Positions 53,549-62,607 of a stretch of 64,000 nt of DNA are shown one piece after another. The position numbers were made by a program, and so were the translations under genes. The notes under the pieces were generated by a model. That model did not search any database, was not told the origin of the DNA, and saw nothing but the letters and a program-made list of their open reading frames with translations. Numbering within the stretch: position 1 is the stretch's first letter; the number at the start of each line of letters is the position of its first letter. Source of the stretch: Bacteroidales bacterium UBA1181 (GTDB lineage: Bacteria; Bacteroidota; Bacteroidia; Bacteroidales; Paludibacteraceae); contig DBYR01000019.1 of assembly GCA_002310215.1 (NCBI GenBank), forward strand, positions 33,744-97,743, written 5' to 3'.

Positions 53549-54688
53549 ATGTCTAAAGGGAAGATTTTACATATATCGAAGTTTTATCCTCCTTACAAAG
53601 GGGGAATCGAGGACGTATGTTATAGTATCGTCAGTTCTATGGCTGATTACGAGCATCGTGTGCTTTGTTTTAATACGGGAAAGAATACCGTTGATGAGCA
53701 ATACGAAGGGGTGCCAGTGCTTCGTTTGGGTGTCCAGATGCAGCGGTATAGCCAGCCAATCTCATTTTCTTATCCAAGTGCGTTGAAAAGGGAGTTGCAG
53801 GAGTTCAACCCTGACATCATCCATCTACATACACCGAATCCATACGCTTCCCTACTTGTATGCCACTATATTCCGGACAGTGTCAAATTGATTGTACATT
53901 GGCATTCGGATATCGTAAAACAGCAATTCACATACACTGCTTTTAAACCTTTCGAGCAAAAATTGTTGGAAAGGGCAAATGCTATATTTGCCACAAGCCC
54001 GAACTATGCGGAGCATTCCATACCTCTCAGACAGTTCAGGGACAAGGTGATTATCGTCCCGAACGGAATCAATGAAAAGAAGATCTCCGTGCGTGAGGGG
54101 GATGATGAAAAGATAGAGGCGATCAAGCGAAAATATAATGGACGGAACATCGTATATTTCATGGGTCGTCATGTGGCGTACAAGGGCATCGACCGACTGA
54201 TTGCGGCGGAGAAGAAAATCACTTCGGATTGTGTGATATTAATAGCGGGTGAAGGACCGTTATCGAACGAATTGAAAATGAAAACACAATCCGAAAGAGT
54301 CCATTTCATCGGAAAAATTAGTGATGACGAGATTCGTCTGTACATGCGTGCGGCTTCGGTATTCGCTTTCCCTTCCATCACAAAAAACGAGGCGTTTGGC
54401 ATCGTGCTCGCCGAAGCGATGTATTGCGGCACTCCTCCTGTCTTGTTCTCCATAGAGGGCTCTGGCGTGAATTGGTTGAATCAGAACGGTACGACGGGAA
54501 TTGAGGTCGACAATGGCGACATTCAGGCTTTTGCTGAGGCTATCGATAGACTATTACGGAATGAAGACCACATCCGCGATAGGATGGGCGAGCGTGCCCA
54601 TGACTTAATTGCGGAGAACTTCACGATGACGCGTATCAAGGATGTCATCGCGAAGGAATACGATACGCTTATACATCAACGTTCATGA
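53549..54688 (+). CDS. Glycosyltransferase family 4
   Basis: A 379-residue GT-B glycosyltransferase with HISKFYPPYKGGIEDVCY at the N-terminus (GT4-type acceptor domain), FMGRHVAYKGIDRLIAA and the E-x7-E donor motif in NEAFGIVLAEAMYCGTPP. It acts in the cytoplasm on lipid-linked or other glycans. The ATG at 53549 is preferred to an in-frame TTG at 53531. It overlaps the esterase gene by four bases (ATGA), and three more genes follow closely; the combination suggests an acylated glycolipid or glycan, but no product is known. Confidence 0.85.
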   Translation: MSKGKILHISKFYPPYKGGIEDVCYSIVSSMADYEHRVLCFNTGKNTVDEQYEGVPVLRLGVQMQRYSQPISFSYPSALKRELQEFNPDIIHLHTPNPYASLLVCHYIPDSVKLIVHWHSDIVKQQFTYTAFKPFEQKLLERANAIFATSPNYAEHSIPLRQFRDKVIIVPNGINEKKISVREGDDEKIEAIKRKYNGRNIVYFMGRHVAYKGIDRLIAAEKKITSDCVILIAGEGPLSNELKMKTQSERVHFIGKISDDEIRLYMRAASVFAFPSITKNEAFGIVLAEAMYCGTPPVLFSIEGSGVNWLNQNGTTGIEVDNGDIQAFAEAIDRLLRNEDHIRDRMGERAHDLIAENFTMTRIKDVIAKEYDTLIHQRS

Positions 54689-55551
54689 TAAGACTGGCAT
54701 GTTTTTCCTTGTTGCTGTCTTTCTCCTTGTTTGCCCACGCTCAGTATGAAGTTGTCAAGTTGTGGGATGATGTTTCCTCACGCAAGGAGAGCCGTCCGGA
54801 ACTGAGAGTCTTCGTTCCGGCCGATTCGCTACGCAACGGGACATGTGTCTTGATCTGTCCGGGTGGCAGCTATCATCACCTTGGGCTGAAGAACGAGGGT
54901 TCGGAAGTGGCTGAATGTTTGCGCCAATGGGGCGTCACGGCGGTTGTCCTACGTTACCGTGTCGCTATGCGTGGCAATCACCATCCTGCCATGATCGAGG
55001 ATTTTCAACGTGGCATTCAGATCCTACGGGAGAATGCTGAAAAATATAAAATCGACCCGCACAAGTTGGGTTGCATCGGCTTTTCCGCCGGCGGTCATCT
55101 GGTCACGATGGGTGGCGCCTGCGCATCCCACGACTTCCTCGCCGACCGAGGCGTGCATGCCTCCGTCGATTTGCGTCCCGATTTTGTGTGCCCCATCTAT
55201 CCTGTTGTCTCTATGCAGGATAGTATCGCCCATGTGAAGTCGAGGGAAAACCTCCTGAATAAGGGTTTCACCAAGGCGATGGCGGACAGTTTTTCGATGG
55301 AAAGGCACATTCCTGAGAATATGCCACCCGTTTTCCTCCTCGCATGCAAGGATGATGATGTGGTCGATTACAGAAATTCGGTCGTTTTATATGATGCATT
55401 AATGGAAAAACATATCCCTTGTGAGTTTCATCTCTTCGAGCGGGGCGGACATGGATTCGGTATGATTAGGACTCGCTCGGAAGAGACCAACAACTGGGGA
55501 TTATTGCTAAAGGCTTGGCTCGCCAAAAACGGTTTTTTGCCGAAACAATAG
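54685..55551 (+). CDS. Secreted alpha/beta hydrolase (acetyl-esterase-like)
   Basis: A 288-residue hydrolase with a signal peptide (MIRLACFSLLLSFSLFAHA). The nucleophile elbow is GFSAGG, the Asp lies in CKDDDVVDY, the His in GGHGFG, and the oxyanion block is CPGGSYHHLG. This is the BD-FAE/axe-type acetyl or acyl esterase group that removes acyl groups from polysaccharides such as xylan. Acting in the periplasm, it may trim acyl groups from glycans. It overlaps the GT4 gene by four bases and is 12 bases before the ligase gene. Confidence 0.8.
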   Translation: MIRLACFSLLLSFSLFAHAQYEVVKLWDDVSSRKESRPELRVFVPADSLRNGTCVLICPGGSYHHLGLKNEGSEVAECLRQWGVTAVVLRYRVAMRGNHHPAMIEDFQRGIQILRENAEKYKIDPHKLGCIGFSAGGHLVTMGGACASHDFLADRGVHASVDLRPDFVCPIYPVVSMQDSIAHVKSRENLLNKGFTKAMADSFSMERHIPENMPPVFLLACKDDDVVDYRNSVVLYDALMEKHIPCEFHLFERGGHGFGMIRTRSEETNNWGLLLKAWLAKNGFLPKQ

Positions 55552-55563
55552 GAGGATGTGTGT

Positions 55564-56865
55564 ATGGATAATAGTTTCGTACCGGAAATTGAATTTCAAC
55601 CCCGCGCCGTAATCAAGGCGTTCCAAGAGGAGAAATTGAGGGAGGATTTGGCTTATCTTTCCGCAAAATCGCCTTTTTATCGGGATTTGTTTGAGAAGAA
55701 TAAAATAGACGCCGGCAAGGTTAAGACCTTGGAGGACTTGCGTCTGATCCCTTTCACTACCAAGGAGGACCTCCAGACGAGGAATAAGGATTTCTTCTGC
55801 GTCGAACCTTCTGAGATCAGGGATTATATCACTACTTCGGGCACGCTGAGCGACCCGACCACCTTCGCCATGACGGAGAAGGACCTTGTGCGCCTCGCCT
55901 ACAATGAGGCGATCTCCTTCACGGGTACGGGTGGACATCCGGGTGAGATCTACCAGCTGATGACGACGATCGACAAACGTTTCATGGCGGGATACGCCTA
56001 TTGCTTGGGCATCCGTATGATGGGCGCCGGTCTGGTGCGCGTCGGCAATGGCATCCCGGAGTTGCAGTGGGACACGATCAAAAGGATTCAGCCTGATGCG
56101 ATCATCTGCGTCCCTTCCTTCATCCTACGCATCATCAAATTCGCCGAAGAGCACGGCATCGATTATAAGCACTGTAGCGTAAAAAAAGCCGTTTGCATCG
56201 GGGAAAATCTTAGGAACGACGATTTCTCGCTGAACCTTTTGGGTTCGAAAATCAAGGAAAAATGGGACATCGAATTGTATTCGACCTACGCCTCCACCGA
56301 GATGAGCACCTCCTTCTGTGAATGTTCCGCAGGAAAGGGCGGTCACCACCATCCTGAACTGATTATATGCGAATTGATCGATGAAAACGGCAATCCTGTG
56401 AACGAGGGCGAGGCCGGCGAGCTGGTCGTCACGACATTGGGTGTGGAGGGTATGCCGCTGCTCCGTTTCCGGACAGGCGATGTGGCCCGCTTCCATTACG
56501 AGCCTTGTTCCTGTGGACGTACCTCCATGCGTATCAGCCCGATCATTGGTCGGAAAAAACAGATGATCAAGTTTAAGGGAACCACGCTTTATCCTGCTTC
56601 GGTCTTCGATGTCTTGGATAATGCCGATTATGTGGAGAACTATCTGGTCGAAGTGACTTCCAATGAGATTGGTATGGATCACCTTACGGTCTATATCGGT
56701 GTGAAGGAGCCGAACGAGAACATGGTGAAGGAACTGAAGGACCACTTCCGTGCGAAGTTGCGTGTGGCCCCGGATGTGCAATTCAGACCCATTGACGAGA
56801 TCCGTAAGATCCAGTTCCCTGAGATGAATAGAAAACCCGTTAAATTTATCGATAATAGGAGATAG
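55564..56865 (+). CDS. Phenylacetate-CoA ligase-like AMP-forming enzyme
   Basis: A 433-residue ANL-superfamily enzyme of the PaaK type. TTSGTLSDPTTFAMT is the AMP-binding loop, YSTYASTEMSTSF the A5-like block and LLRFRTGDVARF the A8-like block, with a C-terminal domain ending around KFIDNRR. PaaK enzymes activate aryl acids to CoA thioesters; in gut Bacteroidales the substrate may be another aryl or acyl acid. GGAGG at 55551-55555 supports the ATG at 55564 over an in-frame GTG at 55558. It is followed after two bases by an acyltransferase gene. Confidence 0.85.
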   Translation: MDNSFVPEIEFQPRAVIKAFQEEKLREDLAYLSAKSPFYRDLFEKNKIDAGKVKTLEDLRLIPFTTKEDLQTRNKDFFCVEPSEIRDYITTSGTLSDPTTFAMTEKDLVRLAYNEAISFTGTGGHPGEIYQLMTTIDKRFMAGYAYCLGIRMMGAGLVRVGNGIPELQWDTIKRIQPDAIICVPSFILRIIKFAEEHGIDYKHCSVKKAVCIGENLRNDDFSLNLLGSKIKEKWDIELYSTYASTEMSTSFCECSAGKGGHHHPELIICELIDENGNPVNEGEAGELVVTTLGVEGMPLLRFRTGDVARFHYEPCSCGRTSMRISPIIGRKKQMIKFKGTTLYPASVFDVLDNADYVENYLVEVTSNEIGMDHLTVYIGVKEPNENMVKELKDHFRAKLRVAPDVQFRPIDEIRKIQFPEMNRKPVKFIDNRR

Positions 56866-56867
56866 CC

Positions 56868-58001
56868 ATGGTCGGAGAATTTAATTTTGAAGCGGTTCGC
56901 CCGTACAACGACTCGGAGGTTCCTGCGGCGTTGAGGTCCATTACCCAGGATCCATTCTTCCCGATGGTGGTGAACTATTGTTTGCCCAATGCGAATATTG
57001 ACGAGGTGACCGGTGCCCTGTTGCAGATCAAGACGGTCGACGACTTCCAAACCCGTGTCATGTACCCCGCCATCCAAGCGGTCATCTCGAAGACGACAGA
57101 TGGTGTTTCTCTCGATGGATTCGATAAAATTGATAATCATAAACGTCATATCTTCATCGCTAACCACCGTGATATCGCACTGGATTCGGCTTTGTTGGAC
57201 TTGCTCTTGTATGAGCATAAAATCAAGACGTGCCAGATTACTTTCGGCAGTAATCTGATGAAAGGAAACCTAGTCATTAACCTCGGCAAACTGAATAAGA
57301 TGTTCCGCATCATCCGTGGAGGAAACATCAAGGATTTCTATCGTAACTCGCTGGAGGTGTCCGCTTACATGCGCCACGTGGTGACTGAATTGGACGAGTC
57401 TGTGTGGATCGCCCAGCGCAATGGCCGTACCAAGGATGGCAATGATAAAACGGAGATGGGGGTTTTGAAAATGTTCTCGCTCAGCAGCGAAAAAGCATTT
57501 GTGGACAACTTCGACGAGCTGAGCATCACACCCGTTGCCGTCTCCTATGAATACGAGCCTTGCGATTTCCTCAAGACGGCCGAATTGTACATCTCCAGAT
57601 TACAGAAGTATGTGAAAGGGGAGAACGAGGACCTGAACAGCATCCTGACGGGCATCAAGCAGAAAAAGGGCAAGGTGCACCTCGCCGTGACGGAGCCAAT
57701 CTCGAGAAAAGAGCTCGAAATGTGCGATGAAAAGGAGAAAAATGAGAAGATAGTCGCTTTGGCTTCGTTGATCGATCAGCGAATCTATAAGAGCTATAAA
57801 TTGTTCAAGACGAATTATATCGCATACGATATCCTGCAAGGCGGCAGCCAGTTTGCCGACCACTATTCCGCAGATGACAAAAAGGACTTCGTAGCCTATA
57901 TGGACAATGGTTTGGCGGGCATCGGTATCGAGGCGGACCGTTCGGACTTGGAACAGATCTTCTTGCGTATCTACGCAAATCCGGTGGTGAATTGCCGGTG
58001 A
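56868..58001 (+). CDS. PlsC-like acyltransferase
   Basis: A 377-residue protein with the acyltransferase HX4D motif (ANHRDIALDSALL, about residues 98-110) and downstream blocks TFGSNLMKGN and RIIRGGNIKDF. It is longer than PlsC (about 240), with extra N- and C-terminal parts; this larger form occurs in Bacteroidota. It moves acyl chains from CoA or ACP to a glycerol-phosphate or other hydroxyl at the inner membrane. It starts two bases after the PaaK-like stop, which suggests that the ligase makes its acyl donor. Confidence 0.75.
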   Translation: MVGEFNFEAVRPYNDSEVPAALRSITQDPFFPMVVNYCLPNANIDEVTGALLQIKTVDDFQTRVMYPAIQAVISKTTDGVSLDGFDKIDNHKRHIFIANHRDIALDSALLDLLLYEHKIKTCQITFGSNLMKGNLVINLGKLNKMFRIIRGGNIKDFYRNSLEVSAYMRHVVTELDESVWIAQRNGRTKDGNDKTEMGVLKMFSLSSEKAFVDNFDELSITPVAVSYEYEPCDFLKTAELYISRLQKYVKGENEDLNSILTGIKQKKGKVHLAVTEPISRKELEMCDEKEKNEKIVALASLIDQRIYKSYKLFKTNYIAYDILQGGSQFADHYSADDKKDFVAYMDNGLAGIGIEADRSDLEQIFLRIYANPVVNCR

Positions 58002-58188
58002 TTTTACATTGTGCATATTTTGTGGTTGGGGGCTAAAGAGAAGCGTTCCTCCTTTGCCACGACGACATGTTATGAACTTGAATTTAAATGTACGATGCCT
58101 TTATTTTTCGGTTCAAATGTGTTAATTCTATCGTTTTTTTATAAATTCGCGCCTTGTTCAAGAAACATATTTTTTATTATTACTTATT

Positions 58189-58767
58189 ATGTCCAACAGT
58201 AACACTATCGTGGGTTCCAAAATCAAGGGGATTAGGGAATCCAAAAACATCTCCATCGAGGAGATTTCAGAGCGCAGTGGTCTCTCTACAGACCAAATCA
58301 TATCAATCGAGAATGATCAGTACTTGCCTTCTTTGGGGCCGTTGATCAAGATCGCGAGGGCGTTGGGTGTGCGATTGGGTACTTTCTTGGACGATAATGA
58401 CGAATTAGGACCTGTGGTTTGCCGCGCTGAAGAGCGTAACAGCAGCATCAGCTTCTCCAACGGTGCTACCGACGCAAGGAAGCACATGGAGTATTACTCC
58501 CTCGCCAAACAGAAGGCGGGAAGGCACATGGAGCCTTTCATCATCGACATCCAACCTTCCGAGGAGAAAAACTTCAAACTCTCCGCACATGAGGGCGAGG
58601 AATTCATCTACGTCATGGAGGGTGAGGTCGAAATCGAGTACGGCAAGGAAAAGTATAACCTGAAGGTGGGCGACAGCATTTTCTACGATTCCATCGTGGA
58701 ACACCATGTTCATGGCGCGACAGGAAAGTCCGCCAAAATCCTCGCTGTCGTATATACTCCATTCTAA
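58189..58767 (+). CDS. XRE-family HTH regulator with cupin domain
   Basis: A 192-residue protein: HTH at about 8-62 (GSKIKGIRESKNISIEEIS and GLSTDQIISIENDQ) and a cupin domain at about 105-190 (EFIYVMEGEVEIEYG, VGDSIFYDSIVEHHV). The cupin probably senses a small ligand. It precedes the acyl-CoA synthetase by 12 bases, and this pair is common in Bacteroidota; it may regulate its own operon. A promoter-like TAAATTCG (58142-58149) lies upstream. Confidence 0.85.
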   Translation: MSNSNTIVGSKIKGIRESKNISIEEISERSGLSTDQIISIENDQYLPSLGPLIKIARALGVRLGTFLDDNDELGPVVCRAEERNSSISFSNGATDARKHMEYYSLAKQKAGRHMEPFIIDIQPSEEKNFKLSAHEGEEFIYVMEGEVEIEYGKEKYNLKVGDSIFYDSIVEHHVHGATGKSAKILAVVYTPF

Positions 58768-58779
58768 TTCTTTACAGCT

Positions 58780-60432
58780 ATGCAGCAATTATCAGAAAGG
58801 ACATTGGGGCAATGGCTCGAGTATTGGGCGGAGAAAACCCCAGATAAGGAATATATCGTCTATTCGGACCGCGACCTCCGTTTCACATGGAAGGTCTTCA
58901 ACGAACGTGTGGACAACTTGGCGAAAGGCCTGATCTCCATCGGTGTGAAGAAGGGCAGTAACGTGGGTATCTGGGCGACGAACGTGCCGGATTGGCTCAC
59001 CTTCCTCTACGCCACCGCGAAGATCGGTGCGGTGCTCGTCACCGTGAACACCAACTACAAGCAAAACGAGTTGGAGTATCTCTGCGAGAACTCCGATATG
59101 CATACGCTCTGCATCACGAACGGAACATGGGAGTGCGACTACGTCGACATGACCTACAAGATGTTGCCGGAACTGAAGAACTGCGAGCGCGGCCACCTGA
59201 ACAGCAAACGTTTCCCTTACATGAAGAACGTCGTGTACATCGGCCAAGAGAAGTATAGGGGAATGTACAACACGGCTGAGTTGTTATTGCTCGGAAAGAA
59301 CATCGACGACGAGCAGCTCAACGAAATGAAGAAGAACGTCTCTTGCCACGATGTGGTGAACATGCAATATACCTCCGGCACGACGGGTTTCCCGAAGGGC
59401 GTCATGCTGACGCACTACAACATCTCCAACGATGGTTTCTTCACGGGAGAGAACATGCGTTTCACGCAGGACGACAAGCTTTGCGTCTGCGTGCCTTTGT
59501 TTCACTGCTTCGGCGTGGTGTTGGCCACGATGAACTGTCTCACGCATGGTTGTACCCAGGTGATGGTGGAGAAGTTCGACCCGTTGGTGGTGCTGGCATC
59601 CGTCCATAAGGAGCGTTGTACGGCATTGTACGGCGTGCCGACGATGTTCATCGCCGAATTGAACCATGCGATGTTCAACATGTTCGACATGAGTTCGTTG
59701 CGTACGGGTATCATGGCGGGGTCGCTCTGCCCTGTGGAGTTGATGAAGCAGGTGAGCGAGAAGATGTACATGACCATCACGAGCGTCTACGGTCTGACGG
59801 AGAGCTCCCCGGGCATGACGCAGACCACCCTCGACGACAGCTTCGAGGTGCGTTGCACGACGGTGGGACGCGACTATCCGTTCGTCGAAGTGAAGGTGAT
59901 CGACCCTGAGACGGGCGAGGAGTGCCCTGTAGGCGTGCAAGGTGAGATGTGCTGCAAGGGATTCAACGTCATGAAAGGCTACTATAAGAATCCTCAAGCC
60001 ACGGCTGAGGTGATCGATAAGAACGGATTCCTCCACTCCGGAGATTTGGGCGTGAAGGACGAGAACGGCTACTACCGCATCACGGGACGTATCAAGGATA
60101 TGATCATCCGTGGTGGAGAGAACGTTTATCCGCGTGAAATCGAGGAATTCCTCTACCACATGCCTGGCATCAAGGATGTGCAGGTGGCTGCCGTACCGTC
60201 GAAGAAATACGGTGAGGAAGTGGGCGCCTTCATCATCCTGCAGGAGGGCACGAAAATGGATCCGGAGGATGTGCGCGACTTCTGCAAAGGTAAGATCGCC
60301 CGCTACAAGATTCCTAAATATGTCTTCTTCATCGACCAGTTCCCGCTGACGGGTTCCGGCAAGATACAGAAGTTCAAACTGAAGGAAATGAGCTTACAGC
60401 TATGCGAGAAAATGGGCATAGAGGTAATTTGA
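58780..60432 (+). CDS. AMP-binding fatty-acyl-CoA synthetase (FadD-like)
   Basis: A 550-residue ANL-superfamily enzyme. The P-loop is YTSGTTGFPKGVMLTH, followed by SVYGLTESSPGMTQT, HSGDLGVKDENGYYRITGR and the C-terminal catalytic Lys in PLTGSGKIQKFKL. It activates fatty or branched acids to CoA thioesters through an acyl-adenylate. It lies 12 bases after the XRE-cupin regulator, and its 3' end overlaps queH. Chain-length preference cannot be inferred. Confidence 0.88.
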   Translation: MQQLSERTLGQWLEYWAEKTPDKEYIVYSDRDLRFTWKVFNERVDNLAKGLISIGVKKGSNVGIWATNVPDWLTFLYATAKIGAVLVTVNTNYKQNELEYLCENSDMHTLCITNGTWECDYVDMTYKMLPELKNCERGHLNSKRFPYMKNVVYIGQEKYRGMYNTAELLLLGKNIDDEQLNEMKKNVSCHDVVNMQYTSGTTGFPKGVMLTHYNISNDGFFTGENMRFTQDDKLCVCVPLFHCFGVVLATMNCLTHGCTQVMVEKFDPLVVLASVHKERCTALYGVPTMFIAELNHAMFNMFDMSSLRTGIMAGSLCPVELMKQVSEKMYMTITSVYGLTESSPGMTQTTLDDSFEVRCTTVGRDYPFVEVKVIDPETGEECPVGVQGEMCCKGFNVMKGYYKNPQATAEVIDKNGFLHSGDLGVKDENGYYRITGRIKDMIIRGGENVYPREIEEFLYHMPGIKDVQVAAVPSKKYGEEVGAFIILQEGTKMDPEDVRDFCKGKIARYKIPKYVFFIDQFPLTGSGKIQKFKLKEMSLQLCEKMGIEVI

Positions 60433-61055
60433 TCAACTACCAGAAGCAGTTAGACCAAATCATAGAGGCATGCGTCCGAGAAGGGCGCGTGCCTTCGTTG
60501 TTGTTGCATAGTTGCTGCGCACCCTGCAGCAGCTACACAATTGAGTATCTCTCCCAATACTTCGAAATCACCGTTTTCTACTACAATCCGAACATCTACC
60601 CCGAGGAGGAGTTCTCCAAACGTGTGGAGGAGCAGAAACGGCTGATCAGCCAAATGCCTACCCGTCACCCCGTCTCCTTCATCGAAGGGACGTACGACCC
60701 GAAGGAGTTCTACGCCGTGACGAAAGGATTGGAGCAGGAACCCGAAGGGGGGTTGCGCTGTACGGAGTGTTTCCGGCTCAGACTGCAAAAAACCGCCATT
60801 CTATCGAAAGAAAAAGGGTTCGACTACTTCACCACCACCTTGACGATAAGTCCCCTCAAGGATGCCGCGAGACTGAACGAAATCGGCGATGAAATGGGAG
60901 AAAAATACGGAGTCAGCTTCCTCCCCTCCGACTTCAAGAAGCGCGGAGGCTACCAACGGTCCATCCAATTGTCCAAAGAGTATGACCTCTACCGGCAAAA
61001 TTATTGCGGCTGCATCTTCTCACAAAGGGAAACGAAGAACGAGACAAGCCTATAG
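60402..61055 (+). CDS. queH: Epoxyqueuosine reductase QueH
   Basis: A 217-residue (or shorter) enzyme that reduces epoxyqueuosine to queuosine in tRNA. Cysteine motifs LHSCCAPCSSYTIEY, CTECFRLRL and YCGCIFS match the iron-sulfur QueH family, not QueG. Two starts are possible: ATG at 60402, 31 bases inside the synthetase gene, or TTG at 60429 in the stop-start overlap TTGA, preceded by GAGGTAA. Either way it is translationally coupled to the synthetase. Family members usually start with INYQ-like residues, which fits both. Confidence 0.88.
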   Translation: MRENGHRGNLINYQKQLDQIIEACVREGRVPSLLLHSCCAPCSSYTIEYLSQYFEITVFYYNPNIYPEEEFSKRVEEQKRLISQMPTRHPVSFIEGTYDPKEFYAVTKGLEQEPEGGLRCTECFRLRLQKTAILSKEKGFDYFTTTLTISPLKDAARLNEIGDEMGEKYGVSFLPSDFKKRGGYQRSIQLSKEYDLYRQNYCGCIFSQRETKNETSL

Positions 61056-61192
61056 AACCACAAACTATTTTCCGATGGAATGGCTTCTTACCCTCCCAAA
61101 CGACCATTCCAACGTTCCTAACCAATTGAGATAATGGAGAATTTGTGCAACATTTTGACACAAAATTCAATGCTATGTTTCTCTGCTCCACC

Positions 61193-61200
61193 TATCTTTG
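61193..61200 (+). promoter_or_regulatory. Promoter -7 box for the first TerB-DnaJ gene
   Basis: TATCTTTG followed by TGG, 95 bases before the ATG at 61296. The -33 element is unclear. Confidence 0.4.
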
Positions 61201-61295
61201 TGGTGTCGATTGTTAATTAATGGGCAGGATTGTATAAACACTGTGGGAAAAGCTATCTGATTTTGTGTTTGCACCATTCCTGAATCTTTTTGACG

Positions 61296-62477
61296 ATGCA
61301 TTCTCGGAAATCAGTTCCGTTGTCAGTTCCCTGCTTTGCGGTGATTCCCCATTTGTTTATATTTGTGTTGTTTATCACTGCTAATTATATATTTTCCAAG
61401 CTGATGTCAGAAGTAATAATATCAATCGTTTTTTTATTCACACCTTTCTTATTCGCGATTTTGGAGGCAATCTTCTCTAAGAAGAGGGGACAGGATAATA
61501 TGAAGCATTATATCTATACAGGACCTATTCCTCCTTCAAGTGATCCAACCGTACGCAAAAACAGGGAGAAAAAGATTTTTAGTAATAAGAATTATTATGA
61601 ATCGTATATGACCAGTGAATTTTATTATGCGGCGACACTTTCCGTTATTGCCCTATTTTCCTTGGTGATCAAAAGGGATGGTGTGGTGGACGAACGTGAA
61701 TTGAAGGTGGCGAATCTCTACCTGAATACACACAAGCGGTATAATATATTATTTTCGTACTATAACCAGAGGAAGGAGGATCCCATTGCCGGTCAGCCTC
61801 ACGACACACGTCGCCGTTGCGAGGAGATGCTGAAATACTACAACTCATGCGCCAATCTGTCGCACTACAAGCAATGCTGCGAAAACATCATAAAGGCCGG
61901 CATTTATTACGAGGCGGCGCTGGACCTGCTGAATGCGTTGTTCCAGGTGGCCTATTCCAGCGATGGCGTGATCAACACCGAGAGGGAGATCCTCTATGGG
62001 ATCGCCCAAGAATTGAAAATCAGACGGGAGGATTGGAACGAATTGTCGGAGAAGTATGGCTTCTATCGCACAGATTCCGAAGAGAGAGATTGGAGGGATT
62101 CAGCAAGGAATACAAACCGGACAAAATATAGCCAATATAGTTATTCCTCGAAAAGGAAGGAGTCTTCTTCCTATACGTACAAAAATACCGATGGATTCGG
62201 AAAAAACTATCAGAAAGAGGAGGAAAAGCAACAACAGGAGGAGCCGAAGAAATCCGATAGTTACGGCTATAAGTTGACGCAAGCCTACAACCAGTTGGGC
62301 CTTCTCACCACCGCCTCCGAAGCGGAGATTAAGAGCGCCTACCGCAAACTGGTCAAGAGGTACCACCCAGACCGCCTATCGCCTGATGCGACCGACATGG
62401 ACCGTAAGATCTCGGTCGACCAGTTCCGGCAAGTACAAGAGGCCTACGACTATATCTGTTTGGAAAGAGGCATGTAG
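61296..62477 (+). CDS. Membrane TerB-DnaJ protein, copy 1
   Basis: A 393-residue protein: two N-terminal hydrophobic segments (about 15-35 and 42-60), a TerB-like helical domain at about 108-250 (IALFSLVIKRDGVVDERELK; VAYSSDGVINTEREILYG), a charged and Gln-rich linker, and a C-terminal J domain (about 325-390) with the HPD motif in KRYHPDRLS. The order membrane-TerB-J is that of DjlA co-chaperones, which recruit DnaK to the membrane. It and its neighbour 130 bases on are paralogues. The ATG at 61296 is chosen over TTG at 61290. The client is unknown. Confidence 0.75.
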   Translation: MHSRKSVPLSVPCFAVIPHLFIFVLFITANYIFSKLMSEVIISIVFLFTPFLFAILEAIFSKKRGQDNMKHYIYTGPIPPSSDPTVRKNREKKIFSNKNYYESYMTSEFYYAATLSVIALFSLVIKRDGVVDERELKVANLYLNTHKRYNILFSYYNQRKEDPIAGQPHDTRRRCEEMLKYYNSCANLSHYKQCCENIIKAGIYYEAALDLLNALFQVAYSSDGVINTEREILYGIAQELKIRREDWNELSEKYGFYRTDSEERDWRDSARNTNRTKYSQYSYSSKRKESSSYTYKNTDGFGKNYQKEEEKQQQEEPKKSDSYGYKLTQAYNQLGLLTTASEAEIKSAYRKLVKRYHPDRLSPDATDMDRKISVDQFRQVQEAYDYICLERGM

Positions 62478-62504
62478 AAAGAGATGGTAAATATTTGTTA
62501 TTGC

Positions 62505-62535
62505 TTTGCGGGGAAAACATATATCCTTATTTTTG
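62505..62535 (+). promoter_or_regulatory. Promoter of the second TerB-DnaJ gene
   Basis: TTTG (62505-62508), 19 bases, TATTTTTG (62528-62535), 72 bases before the ATG. The two paralogues are therefore probably separate transcripts. Confidence 0.6.
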
Positions 62536-62607
62536 CGATACAGTTCCCGATAGATTTCTTGTGTAATACTTGTCGGGATAGTAGACCCTAATCTGAATTA
62601 GACATTC

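Noticed and set aside
58011..58202. 63-codon frame between the acyltransferase and the XRE-cupin gene
   Set aside because: It overlaps the XRE start and upstream promoter region, with no coding signal.
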